From assembly GCA_002439585.1 (NCBI GenBank), contig DJOF01000014.1, positions 1 to 19,894 of the forward strand: DNA of 19,894 nt, given 5' to 3'. This document shows positions 1 to 7,636 of the stretch, piece after piece. Under the pieces are notes generated by a model. That model ran no database searches and was not told the DNA's origin. It saw nothing but the letters and a program-made list of their open reading frames with translations. This DNA comes from Bacteroidales bacterium UBA6445 (GTDB taxonomy: Bacteria > Bacteroidota > Bacteroidia > Bacteroidales > UBA932). Each line of letters opens with the position of its first letter. Position 1 is the stretch's first letter. The position numbers were made by a program, and so were the translations under genes.

Positions 1-91
1 CGCCTTGGTCACTGCCAGTCTCATCATGACTGCAGGACTGAACAAGAGCTAGTCCTGCCATCATCAAAATTGAAAACCGTCTTTTCATCAT
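1..91 (-). CDS. Lipoprotein, N-terminal part only (runs off the left edge)
   Basis: A leftward reading frame opens with ATG at 91 and stays open to the window edge, giving only 30 residues. The protein begins with two Met and a basic stretch (KRR), then a hydrophobic segment ending in a lipobox (LVQSC) at residue 20. The residues after the cysteine (SHDE) are acidic, as in Bacteroidales surface-exposed lipoproteins. This shows a type II signal peptide; the mature part is outside the window, so the function is unknown. A possible weak promoter lies upstream on the same strand (TTGG, 21-base spacer, TATCTTCT at 106-113). Fimbrillins and FISUMP proteins start this way, but so do many other lipoproteins. 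The alternative start is the second ATG, three bases in. Confidence 0.7.
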   Translation of the reverse strand, partial: MMKRRFSILMMAGLALVQSCSHDETGSDQG

Positions 92-399
92 AGTGTTTGT
101 TATTTAGAAGATATTTGAATTTTTTGTTCGATTTCCAATCACCACTTTTCTGAGCTCGGCATAGCCCAAGCGAGTTTGGCTCTGCTCTCGCTTATCAAAA
201 AGGTTCAGTTATTATTGTTTCACTGGATTGTCGAAATAGTTAACCTACAAATTATACCAAGACTATACGTCCTCATTCCATCGTATCTCCTTCCCGTTGT
301 AGTTTTGTTAAGTTCTCCTTTTCCATTGGTCAAGTATGATAACGATTTCGACTGTAAATATACCCCCCCCATTCGGAAAAAACAAAACATTTATGAAAA
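92..399. other. Gene-poor stretch left of the decayed acyltransferase genes
   Basis: No convincing gene is visible here. The reading frame at 176-547 has no family resemblance in this part. A run of eight C lies at 363-370 and is flanked by A-rich sequence. The missing N-terminal half of the acyltransferase remnant that begins near 400 should lie here if it had only decayed in place. It is not recognisable, so that half was probably deleted or replaced. Confidence 0.5.
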
Positions 400-812
400 A
401 AAATTATTAGATCCATCTACGAGAGCAATGATGACATCTTGGTATTTCCGGCGGGTAAATGCTCTAGAAAGATTGGCGGGCATATTCAAGACACCTCATG
501 GAGCAAGTCTTTCGTCAGGCAGAGCGTCGCAACAGGCAGATGGATAGTGCCTGTCAGATTTTTCGGAGAGAACTCGAAGAGGTTCTATCAAGTAGAATCG
601 TTACGCGAACTGCTAAGAATAAAGTTCGATATAGGGATGATGCTCCTGCCGGACGAGCTGTACAGGTCAAGGCACAAAAGGTTCAGGGTAAAGTTCGGCA
701 AGCCCATAAGCCAGAGGAAATGGACAGGACTCTAACGCCTCTTCAATTGGCAGACTGGATCAGGGAAAAGGTCTACCGACTTGAATGGGATGACAAGAAC
801 AATAACGAATAG
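400..812 (+). pseudogene. GlsA-like (OlsA/hemolysin-type) O-acyltransferase remnant
   Basis: The frame read from about 400 gives an acyltransferase C-terminal half: a VFPAG-K-CSRK motif, then a conserved block with VPVRF, RFY, IKF-IGM, LLPDELY and RHK-F-V-FGKPIS. This matches the PlsC-like 'hemolysin' acyltransferases of Bacteroidales, which include GlsA. GlsA adds the second, ester-linked acyl chain when glycine lipids are made. A TGA at 394 closes the frame upstream, and the catalytic NHxxxxD half is missing. Near 700-712 the reading shifts frame: one frame ends in a stop at 733-735, while the family-like tail (LADWIREKVYRL) continues in another frame to the TAG at 810-812. The gene is therefore 5'-truncated and frameshifted. 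The identity as GlsA rather than another OlsA-like enzyme rests on the GlsB-like neighbour. Family recognition is from memory of conserved blocks, not a search. Confidence 0.72.
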
Positions 813-815
813 AAG

Positions 816-1460
816 ATGATGGAGAAGATAATAGACCCAATCGACATCCAGTTGATAAAAAGGGAGTTCACCGCCCAGAAAAACTCGGAAACACAAACAA
901 GGGTGGCAACGAACTATACGTCGTGACCTGGCAAGACTCACCTAACATCTTAAAAGAGATAAGGCGTCTAAGGGAGACAGCCTACAGAATGGCCGGAGCA
1001 AGTTCAGGCCTTTCTATGGATCTGGACAGGTTCGACGCAAGGGACAAGCCCTACAAGTAATTGGTTGTCTGGGATCCCGAGGCCGAGGCCATCATAGGAG
1101 GATACCGCTACATCCTTGGACCTGATGTCAGGCTAAAAGACGATGGGCAACCCGACATCACATCCTCACACCTATTCCGCTACAGTGATGAATTCATAAA
1201 GGATTACCTGCCTCATACAATGGAGCTTGGGCGATCATATGTCACTCCTGAATATCAAAGCTCAAAAGCAGGCGCGAAATCGCTCTTCACGATGGACAAT
1301 CTCTGGGACGGGATCACATCCGTGATTCTTGGCCATCCCGGGATCATCTGGTTCTTTGGCAAAATGACGATCTATCCTTCCTACAATCAAACAGCAGAAA
1401 TCTGATAATAAGGTTTTTAGAGAAGCATTTCAGTGATTCTGGAGACCTCGTGTCCCCGAC
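816..1460 (+). pseudogene. GlsB-like (OlsB-type) N-acyltransferase remnant
   Basis: Read across frames, this encodes a GNAT-type N-acyltransferase like GlsB/OlsB, which makes the N-acyl amino acid (glycine or ornithine) precursor of an aminolipid. The start ATG (816 or 819) opens MEKIIDPID. A frame change at the A-run near 879-883 leads into NKGGNELYVV and RRLRETAYR, then DLDRFDARDKPYK. A TAA at 1058-1060 interrupts the gene before LVVWDPEAEAIIGGYRYI. The family-like sequence continues to KMTIYPSYN and shifts frame again near 1385-1392 into NLIIRFLEKHF. After about 1460 no family sequence is recognisable, so the 3' end is also lost. It follows the GlsA-like remnant by 3-6 bases, as expected for a former operon. 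At least three lesions make a working enzyme unlikely. Confidence 0.72.
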
Positions 1461-1628
1461 ATCAAATTCCGGTAAAATCACACCGGAGCATCGGCTGCAC
1501 ATCAGCCCTTCCGCACACAGTTCATCAGCAACACGCCAGCGTGCGAGGAAGTATCGGCGACCATAGAAACGTCACGATAGCTTAGACCAGCCGAAAGGTA
1601 AGTTAGGGGCAGCAATTAGGCAATAGCA

Positions 1629-2048
1629 CTACACTCCTAAATAAGAGACGGATAGCAGTCGGGCAATCTTAGGAATCAAAGTGATGTCTGCAGGAAGCCA
1701 TTCAACGGAACCAAGCTGCCCAACAGTGAGCCAACGGGCAGCCTCGTGCTCTAACAGATGAAGGTCACCGGAAAGGATGGTGCATGCGTAGCACCTCATC
1801 GAAAGGTGAAAGTCCGGGTAATCATATTCAATGGTGTCAATCAGTTCCCCAACCTGAATCTCAGTTTCCAATTCTTCGCGTATCTCCCTGCGGAGTGCCT
1901 CCTCCGGACTCTCCCCCGCCTCGACCTTGCCGCCGGGAAACTCCCAACCATCCTTGAAAGCACCGTAGCCACGCTGAGTGGCAAACACCTTCCCGTCTTT
2001 GAATATAACAGCAGCAACAACGTTTATTGTTTTCATTTTCAATATCAT
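1629..2048 (-). CDS. NUDIX hydrolase, MutT-like (8-oxo-dGTP diphosphatase type)
   Basis: This 139-residue protein is a single NUDIX domain. Proteins of this length and type hydrolyse oxidised nucleoside triphosphates such as 8-oxo-dGTP to monophosphates, which keeps damaged bases out of DNA. The Nudix box runs from G40 (FPGGKVEAGE, then EEALRREIREEL); E46, R54, E55, E58 and E59 are in their expected places. The usual Gly near the end of the box is Glu61, a common variation in MutT relatives. An N-terminal VVAAVIFKDGKVFATQR strand and a C-terminal EWLPADITLIPKI segment complete the fold. Translation may start at residue 5 (position 2036), which gives the more usual MKTINVVAAV start. It stands alone between the acyltransferase remnants and the helicase gene. 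The exact substrate cannot be told from sequence. Confidence 0.9.
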   Translation of the reverse strand: MILKMKTINVVAAVIFKDGKVFATQRGYGAFKDGWEFPGGKVEAGESPEEALRREIREELETEIQVGELIDTIEYDYPDFHLSMRCYACTILSGDLHLLEHEAARWLTVGQLGSVEWLPADITLIPKIARLLSVSYLGV

Positions 2049-2099
2049 TTAAAGATAGAAGCTATTTTGAAATGGTTCCCGAATTTTAATTAAAGGATT

Positions 2100-2218
2100 T
2101 TTTGAGGCAGCCTCGACATTGGAAGAAGGAGTGTACTGGAGGTACTGGGCTGATGACAAAGATGAAAATGGCCGGAAAGAACCATAAGAGAAGAGACGAA
2201 TCATTTCAAAACAGCTTT
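2100..2218 (+). other. Short unexplained intergenic segment
   Basis: Between the NUDIX and helicase genes a rightward frame reads VYWRYWADDKDENGRKEP and stops at a TAA near 2187. It looks like the tail of a real protein but is far too short to identify and has no start. It could be a remnant or chance. Confidence 0.2.
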
Positions 2219-5200
2219 TTATACAATAGTTGATGTGATGTAATCAAAGAGGTTTTTCTCAACTGGAGTGTCAAGCTTATACTCGATCTCCACAGCTGAC
2301 GCGTCCGTGTTTGGCATCACAAATTCCTTCAGAATCCCATCTGCGTTGTGTCTTATCCTGCCAAGGTAGTAAAATTCCTTGGATTCCTTGTCATCTTTGT
2401 TCTTCCGGACGAACAGAAACATATTCACGCCAAGTTTGTCACTGCTCACTGCTGTCTGGACGTCTCTGGAGGTCAATGTCCTCTTGCTTTTCGAGATAGC
2501 CAATAGGGTTGACTGGTCAAGGAAATGATCCTCGTATTTTGTCGTGTCGCTGATCTCATCGCTCTTGTCGTAGTTCACAAACACTGGGTATGTCTTTGTA
2601 CGCTCATCGAACTTGTAGCCTCCCACATTCAACGACACCTCGTTCTTCTGCCAGTCAAGTAGCCTGAAGACATCATCATAAGTGTACTTCTCTCCGATCA
2701 TGAAAAAGTCTGAGGACTTGTAGAATTTCTCGTAGCGGCCACGGGCAAACTCGATGACATCTTCCAATTCGGACTTGAAATCATTGTTATTCAACGCACT
2801 CAAAAGAGATTTAGAGATATGCCAGCACCCGCCAGTCTCTTCCAACAGGATGCAATCCTTGAACCGTTTCCCTGCCGAACCGCAATCGTAATACTCTCCG
2901 GTCATCAGGCTGAGCATATTCCCAATGGTGTTCGATCCACAATGCAAGCCATTGACATTCATCTCCTTGACCCAAAGTTCAATGGCATTATCCCTATCGG
3001 AGGCATGAATCAGAACCTCCAACATCAATAACTCATTCATTCTTTTTCCGGATGCGAACTTTTGCGAGATGAATTCAAGAATATGATTCTGACCCTCAGT
3101 AAGCGTCTCACCGAGCCCGTCCAACGCGACCTTGAAGCCGTGATACGAACAGATTTTCCGTTTCTTGTAATCCGGAACACTATCCATATATGATAATATT
3201 CGCAGTGGATCCATCTCTTCGTATTTGTCAAAATCAGTCAACACGGGCCGCCTGCCAAGCTTTCGTTTAAGCGCTTGGTATCCATCTATTATATTCTGAC
3301 GAGTGTTAATGCGAGCATTGTCAATTGATTGGTATATACGCTTTCTTGTGACGGCATCGAAATAAATGGTAGAAGCTCCGCTAATGACATTGTTGCCCTC
3401 TCTAAGGTAACGTCGGATGTTGTCCTTGTTGCCCGTCCTATCACCAGACAGCGCAATAGGAATAAGGTAATTCTTGTCATAATTGGCGATGAAGTCAAGC
3501 ACAACGACATATTCCTTGCCAACCGCCTTTCTCAATCCACGCCCCAATTGCTGCACGAATATGATAGCGGACTGAGTTGGCCGGAGCATAATGATCTGGT
3601 TGATTTCAGGGATATCAACCCCTTCGTTAAATATGTCAACTGTGAATATGTAGTCCAAGGTATCTTCTGTGTGGCCGGAAACAGCCGCCAGTCTCTCGAC
3701 AGCTGACTGACGCGCCACCGCATTGTCCTTTCCTGATAGTGCGAGAGTCTGATAATTCCTGCCAGAAGCTTTCTTTTCAATGCCATTGAATATGTCCGAC
3801 AGCCTTTGCGCCTCCTCGACTGTGTTGCAGAACACAAGCCCCTTGACACGATCACCACTATAACCGTAATATTCAGCCACTTCAATGATGTTTTTCACTC
3901 GTCCTGTGGATGTAAGGTCGTTGAAATTGTTTACATCCACCTGCATTCCGTCGACTTTAAGGTCTTGAATACCAAAGTAATGGAAAGGGCAAAGCAAGTC
4001 ATTCTCCAGCGCGGTCTGAAGCCTGATGTCACAGGCGATGTTGTGGTCAAAAAGTTTATATACATCGAACCCATCGGTTCGGTCCGGAGAGGCTGACATT
4101 CCGAGCAGAAAATCGGGTTTGAAATATTCAATTATTTTTTGATAGCTTTCTGCTCCAGAGCGGTGGCATTCATCAAGAATGATGATCGAGAAATCATCTG
4201 GTTTGAAATTCTGATTCCGGAAACCGTCTTTCGCCATCATATTCATAGTGGCGAATAGGATATTCGCGGATTTGATTTTTTCTAGGTCTTGGCTGTTACC
4301 CGAAAGTTGGGCTGTGGCAAAAGAATCACCGAGCACCCTCCGAAAACTTTTCTCCGCTTGCGAGTTGATCATCTCTCGATGCGACAGAAATAGCACTTTT
4401 CTTTTGTGAATCAGTCCGTTGGCAAACACTCCTCTCACCGCGAAAGCAGATGCGTATGTCTTGCCTGTGCCTGTCGCCGAGACCAGAAGAGCCCGGCTCT
4501 CCCCTGCCTTGATCAGCCGTTCTATCTCAGACATAAACCCTTTCTGCATCGTGTTGGGCGAGACGACTTTTGAATATGACAGATCAAGCGAGGTGACGAT
4601 CTTGGTCAGCGCAGCCCTTTGAGACTTAGCCTTCTGATACTGCCCTGCATAGTCCTCCCTGCAAGAATTGTAATCAACCGAACTCTCCCACACTTTATTG
4701 AATTCAGCCTCAATGTCTTTGGCGTACTGCCCATCAGAAGTCGAGACAACTCTCGTGTTCCATTCGAAGTTCCTCGTGATCGCGTCCTGCGTCAGATTCG
4801 AGCTGCCGACTATGATTCTGATATCGTTGCCGTTATGGAATAAATAGCCTTTAGTGTGGAAGCCCACGCCAGATGTGCGGAACATCCTCACTTCCAGATT
4901 ATTGAGCCCGGCCAACGCATCAAGTGCAGCAGGCTCGCTGAAAAGAAGATAGTCAGTGGTTAGAATTCTGCCGGGGATATTATTTGCCTCCATTTCTTTC
5001 AGCACCCCCTTCAGATGCGCGATGCCACCTCCCGTGATAAAGGCGACCGACATGAACATCGAAGAGCATTCACGAAGCTCATTCTCCAGTTCCGTGAGCA
5101 CCTTGTTACCCTGATAATTCGAGATGAACTGAGGTGTGTAAGCCGACTCTGCCTCCACTGAAGAGTCGATAAACGCCCGCCTGTAGCCATCTACGAGTTT

Positions 5201-5221
5201 GGAATATAACGTCTCGGACAT
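2219..5221 (-). CDS. PLD-like, superfamily 2 helicase, DUF3427 protein
   Basis: A 1000-residue DNA or RNA helicase with three parts. Residues about 35-160 are a phospholipase D-like domain: HTKG at 122-125 and GSSNLT at 139-144 form the HxK...GSxxN signature of nucleases in this superfamily. The usual Asp of the HKD motif is not in its standard place. Residues about 225-580 are a helicase core with Walker A (GTGKT, 251-255), Walker B DECH (350-353), SASP (376-379) and the arginine-finger motif QLGRGLR near 560. The C-terminal third, with repeated FxxLxxWQ- and YxYDDVFRLL-like blocks, matches DUF3427. Proteins of this architecture are widespread in bacteria and often lie in defence islands; a nuclease-helicase role is inferred. 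It is divergent from the methyltransferase operon, about 160 bases away. A TAnnTTTG-type box lies upstream at 5307-5315. No defect is seen. Confidence 0.88.
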   Translation of the reverse strand: MSETLYSKLVDGYRRAFIDSSVEAESAYTPQFISNYQGNKVLTELENELRECSSMFMSVAFITGGGIAHLKGVLKEMEANNIPGRILTTDYLLFSEPAALDALAGLNNLEVRMFRTSGVGFHTKGYLFHNGNDIRIIVGSSNLTQDAITRNFEWNTRVVSTSDGQYAKDIEAEFNKVWESSVDYNSCREDYAGQYQKAKSQRAALTKIVTSLDLSYSKVVSPNTMQKGFMSEIERLIKAGESRALLVSATGTGKTYASAFAVRGVFANGLIHKRKVLFLSHREMINSQAEKSFRRVLGDSFATAQLSGNSQDLEKIKSANILFATMNMMAKDGFRNQNFKPDDFSIIILDECHRSGAESYQKIIEYFKPDFLLGMSASPDRTDGFDVYKLFDHNIACDIRLQTALENDLLCPFHYFGIQDLKVDGMQVDVNNFNDLTSTGRVKNIIEVAEYYGYSGDRVKGLVFCNTVEEAQRLSDIFNGIEKKASGRNYQTLALSGKDNAVARQSAVERLAAVSGHTEDTLDYIFTVDIFNEGVDIPEINQIIMLRPTQSAIIFVQQLGRGLRKAVGKEYVVVLDFIANYDKNYLIPIALSGDRTGNKDNIRRYLREGNNVISGASTIYFDAVTRKRIYQSIDNARINTRQNIIDGYQALKRKLGRRPVLTDFDKYEEMDPLRILSYMDSVPDYKKRKICSYHGFKVALDGLGETLTEGQNHILEFISQKFASGKRMNELLMLEVLIHASDRDNAIELWVKEMNVNGLHCGSNTIGNMLSLMTGEYYDCGSAGKRFKDCILLEETGGCWHISKSLLSALNNNDFKSELEDVIEFARGRYEKFYKSSDFFMIGEKYTYDDVFRLLDWQKNEVSLNVGGYKFDERTKTYPVFVNYDKSDEISDTTKYEDHFLDQSTLLAISKSKRTLTSRDVQTAVSSDKLGVNMFLFVRKNKDDKESKEFYYLGRIRHNADGILKEFVMPNTDASAVEIEYKLDTPVEKNLFDYITSTIV

Positions 5222-5306
5222 TGGGAATCACGCGTTTTGGTGCAAGAAAAAGGGTCGATAAATGTGACTATATTGTTTTCCATTGGATACTTGCTTTGCT
5301 TGTTTT

Positions 5307-5315
5307 GCAAATTTA
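5307..5315 (-). promoter_or_regulatory. Possible promoter (-7 box) for the PLD-helicase gene
   Basis: On the minus strand this reads TAAATTTGC, an exact match to the Bacteroides -7 consensus TAnnTTTG. Transcription would start near 5300 and leave a leader of about 80 bases. No good -33 TTTG element was found, so this is tentative. Confidence 0.35.
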
Positions 5316-5408
5316 ATCGAAAATATGATATACCAGCGTATAATATTCAATTTGAGACTTCTATTTAGTTGTAATTGAATGATACTACTGGCTGAAATAG
5401 GAGCCTGA

Positions 5409-6743
5409 TTAAACCACCTATTTTCTGGACTCGGTGGTATCCGAATAGGATTTGAGCAGGCTCTTGCAAAACGAGGACTAAAAGGCAAATGCGTGTTCAC
5501 CTCAGAAATAAAGCCATCTGCAATAAAAGCCTTGAATGAGAACTTTCCAGGAGAAAACATAAAAGCCACCGACATCACGGCCATAAAAAAGCAGGATGTA
5601 CCTGATTTTAGAGTTTTGCTTGGTGGTTTCCCTTGCCAAGCATTCAGCAGTGCCGGCTTACAGAAAGGTTTTGCTGATACAAGAGGAACATTGTTCTTCG
5701 ATGTACAAAGGGTGCTAACTGAACATCTGAAGACCGTAGATGGATTCATCCTTGAAAATGTAGAGGGTCTTGTAACACACGACAAAGAAAACAAATCCGA
5801 TAAAACAGGAAGGACTATAAACATAATTATGCACGTACTCAAAACAGAGCTTGGATTTAATGCAGAATTCATCGTGCTCAATGCGGCAGATTTTGGTGTA
5901 CCTCAATACAGAAAACGTGTTTATATCGTAGGCTGCAAAAAGAAATTCGGAAAAGTCAATCTTATATTTAAGGGTCAGCAGGAACAGCCTGTAGAAAACT
6001 TCCTTGAAACAGGTCTTCCTACTTTAAAAAACGACTTTTCAAAGAAAATATTGAATTATTTCTCCTTAAAGTCACTAAATGGCAAAGCCCTGAAAGACAA
6101 GCGTGGAGGAAAATCCAATATACATAGTTGGGAATTCGATTTCAAAGGAAAAATATCCGACGAGGAAAAGGCTCTCCTTAATGCCCTTCTTCTCGCTAGA
6201 AGAAAGCGTAAGTGGGCAGAAGAAATCGGCGTCACATGGATGGATGGTATGCCTTTGACAACTGAACAAATCAGAACATTCTTTGACAGACCAAACCTCC
6301 AACAGATGCTCGACGACTTGACAGACAAAAAATACCTTGTCTATGAGCATCCAAAAAAGCAACTTGTACATCATGACTTAAAGGGGAATCGCTACACAAC
6401 GAGAGTTCCGGATAAGACCAAGGCAAAAGGCTATAATATCGTCACTGGAAAACTTTCATTTGAGATAAGCAGTTTCCTGGACAGAAGCAAACCTGCAAAG
6501 ACCATTGTCGCAATGGATATGGGAAATATCGGAGTTATCGACAATGACGGAATACGCCACCTTACACTACGAGAAGGACTAAGATTGTTTGGCTTTCCTG
6601 ATTCGTACAGCTTAAATCCTTTCGATAATTCTCAACGGGGAATAAGACTTAGCTACGACCTGATCGGTAATTCAGTATGTGTTCCTGTGATTGAAGCTGT
6701 TGCAGAACGGCTTTTAGACAGAATCAACCCACGAAAGAAATAA
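5409..6743 (+). CDS. DNA (cytosine-5-)-methyltransferase, start codon missing or lost
   Basis: A C5 methyltransferase of the Dcm/M.HhaI fold, which transfers a methyl group from SAM to cytosine in a specific DNA site. Motif I (FSGLGGIRIGFE) is read from 5421. Motif IV GGFPCQAFSS carries the catalytic Cys (codon at 5634). Motif VI (ENVEG), motif VIII (QYRKRVYIVG) and motif X (GNSVCVPVIEAVAERLL) follow; the target recognition region lies between VIII and IX. The first in-frame usable start by rule is GTG at 5493, but that drops motif I and would give a dead protein. Upstream of motif I the frame reads TTA at 5409, preceded by TGA at 5406-5408, with an ATG at 5379 nine codons before the stop. 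The gene is therefore either mutated at its start or miscalled. The next gene starts three bases after the stop, so it likely shares one mRNA with the restriction-like genes. The recognition site is unknown. Confidence 0.85.
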   Translation, partial: LNHLFSGLGGIRIGFEQALAKRGLKGKCVFTSEIKPSAIKALNENFPGENIKATDITAIKKQDVPDFRVLLGGFPCQAFSSAGLQKGFADTRGTLFFDVQRVLTEHLKTVDGFILENVEGLVTHDKENKSDKTGRTINIIMHVLKTELGFNAEFIVLNAADFGVPQYRKRVYIVGCKKKFGKVNLIFKGQQEQPVENFLETGLPTLKNDFSKKILNYFSLKSLNGKALKDKRGGKSNIHSWEFDFKGKISDEEKALLNALLLARRKRKWAEEIGVTWMDGMPLTTEQIRTFFDRPNLQQMLDDLTDKKYLVYEHPKKQLVHHDLKGNRYTTRVPDKTKAKGYNIVTGKLSFEISSFLDRSKPAKTIVAMDMGNIGVIDNDGIRHLTLREGLRLFGFPDSYSLNPFDNSQRGIRLSYDLIGNSVCVPVIEAVAERLLDRINPRKK

Positions 6744-6746
6744 TAT

Positions 6747-7634
6747 ATGCTAAAACTTTCACACGACAATGCTATAAAATCCACCCTAATGTTCTGGGTG
6801 GACGAGCAGATTGAGTCAAAATATGAAGACCTCTACAAAAAAGAGATGCCCCAATATGACTCTCTGCTGTCAATACGAACAAAAGATGATCTTCAATCAT
6901 TCATCAAAAATGAGCGCGAATCAATCAAACTTCTTACAACAATTTTAGGCATATCCGGTGAAAAATTCAAACGCGTCATAACCCTTTTGCGAGTTCGCAA
7001 AGGATACACGATTTCGACAGAATGGGCTGACAAGAAAGTTCGCACAGAATTATGCGACAGCCAAAATTTTATGGACGAATTCTGCGACCTATTCTTTAAT
7101 CAATCGGTCTATAAGGATCTTATCCCACGTTCTATTCTGAATGACTTCCGACTTGACAGAGAATGGCTCATCCATGTCTGTTCAAAAGATATGCTGCTAA
7201 AAATGATAAAAACATCATATACGACAGCATATAATGGTGAATGCGCCAATGCATATCAAGAAAAGGTCACTGCGAGCATCATGGCTTACACAGATAAATA
7301 CGGCTTATCTTTCGGCAAAGTAACTCACAATGCAATTCTCAAATCTGAAAGCCTGCACACCATTTCAAATGGCGAAAAATCCATAATTGTGACAATGAAC
7401 TACACCGTCACAACCAGCAACAATCAGACAAGATATTCCGACAAAATTCAGAAAATCAGATCTGCCATAGCCGGAAATAGGAATTATATGCTAATCAACA
7501 TACTCGATGGCGCAGGTTGGGTTGCAAGAGGCTCTGATTATAAGAAAATCCATACAGATTGTAGCTATTTCTTGAATCTTGCAAACATTGACAAAATCGG
7601 AACAATCATAACAGAATACTTTAACCTCAAATAA
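6747..7634 (+). CDS. Probable type II restriction endonuclease
   Basis: A 295-residue protein of no family I can name with certainty, encoded three bases after the methyltransferase stop and two bases before the next start. Its C-terminal part has the shape seen in some type II restriction enzymes: a strand with MNYTV (residues about 218-222), a charged stretch, then LINILDGAGWVARGSDYKKI and a hydrophobic FLNLANI tail. This resembles the DpnII-like pattern 'N-Y ... TDGxGW ... F-LNL'. Residues 170-180 (AYQEKVTASI) could hold a catalytic E-x-K-like helix, but no clear PD-(D/E)XK triad is visible by eye. Position beside a methyltransferase is the main argument for the cognate endonuclease. If so, it would cut unmethylated DNA at the site the methyltransferase protects. 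Alternative: an accessory factor of the operon. Confidence 0.6.
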   Translation: MLKLSHDNAIKSTLMFWVDEQIESKYEDLYKKEMPQYDSLLSIRTKDDLQSFIKNERESIKLLTTILGISGEKFKRVITLLRVRKGYTISTEWADKKVRTELCDSQNFMDEFCDLFFNQSVYKDLIPRSILNDFRLDREWLIHVCSKDMLLKMIKTSYTTAYNGECANAYQEKVTASIMAYTDKYGLSFGKVTHNAILKSESLHTISNGEKSIIVTMNYTVTTSNNQTRYSDKIQKIRSAIAGNRNYMLINILDGAGWVARGSDYKKIHTDCSYFLNLANIDKIGTIITEYFNLK

Positions 7635-7636
7635 TT

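Noticed and set aside
176..547. Rightward frame of 123 residues at the left
   Set aside because: Its hydrophobic start matches no signal peptide with a plausible mature protein, and the acyltransferase remnant uses another frame.
1461..1628. Continuation of the GlsB-like gene
   Set aside because: No frame after about 1460 shows family sequence, so the remnant was ended there.
5228..5881. Leftward 217-residue frame opposite the methyltransferase
   Set aside because: It lies antisense to the conserved motif I and IV coding frame and has no family features; it is a shadow of the real gene.
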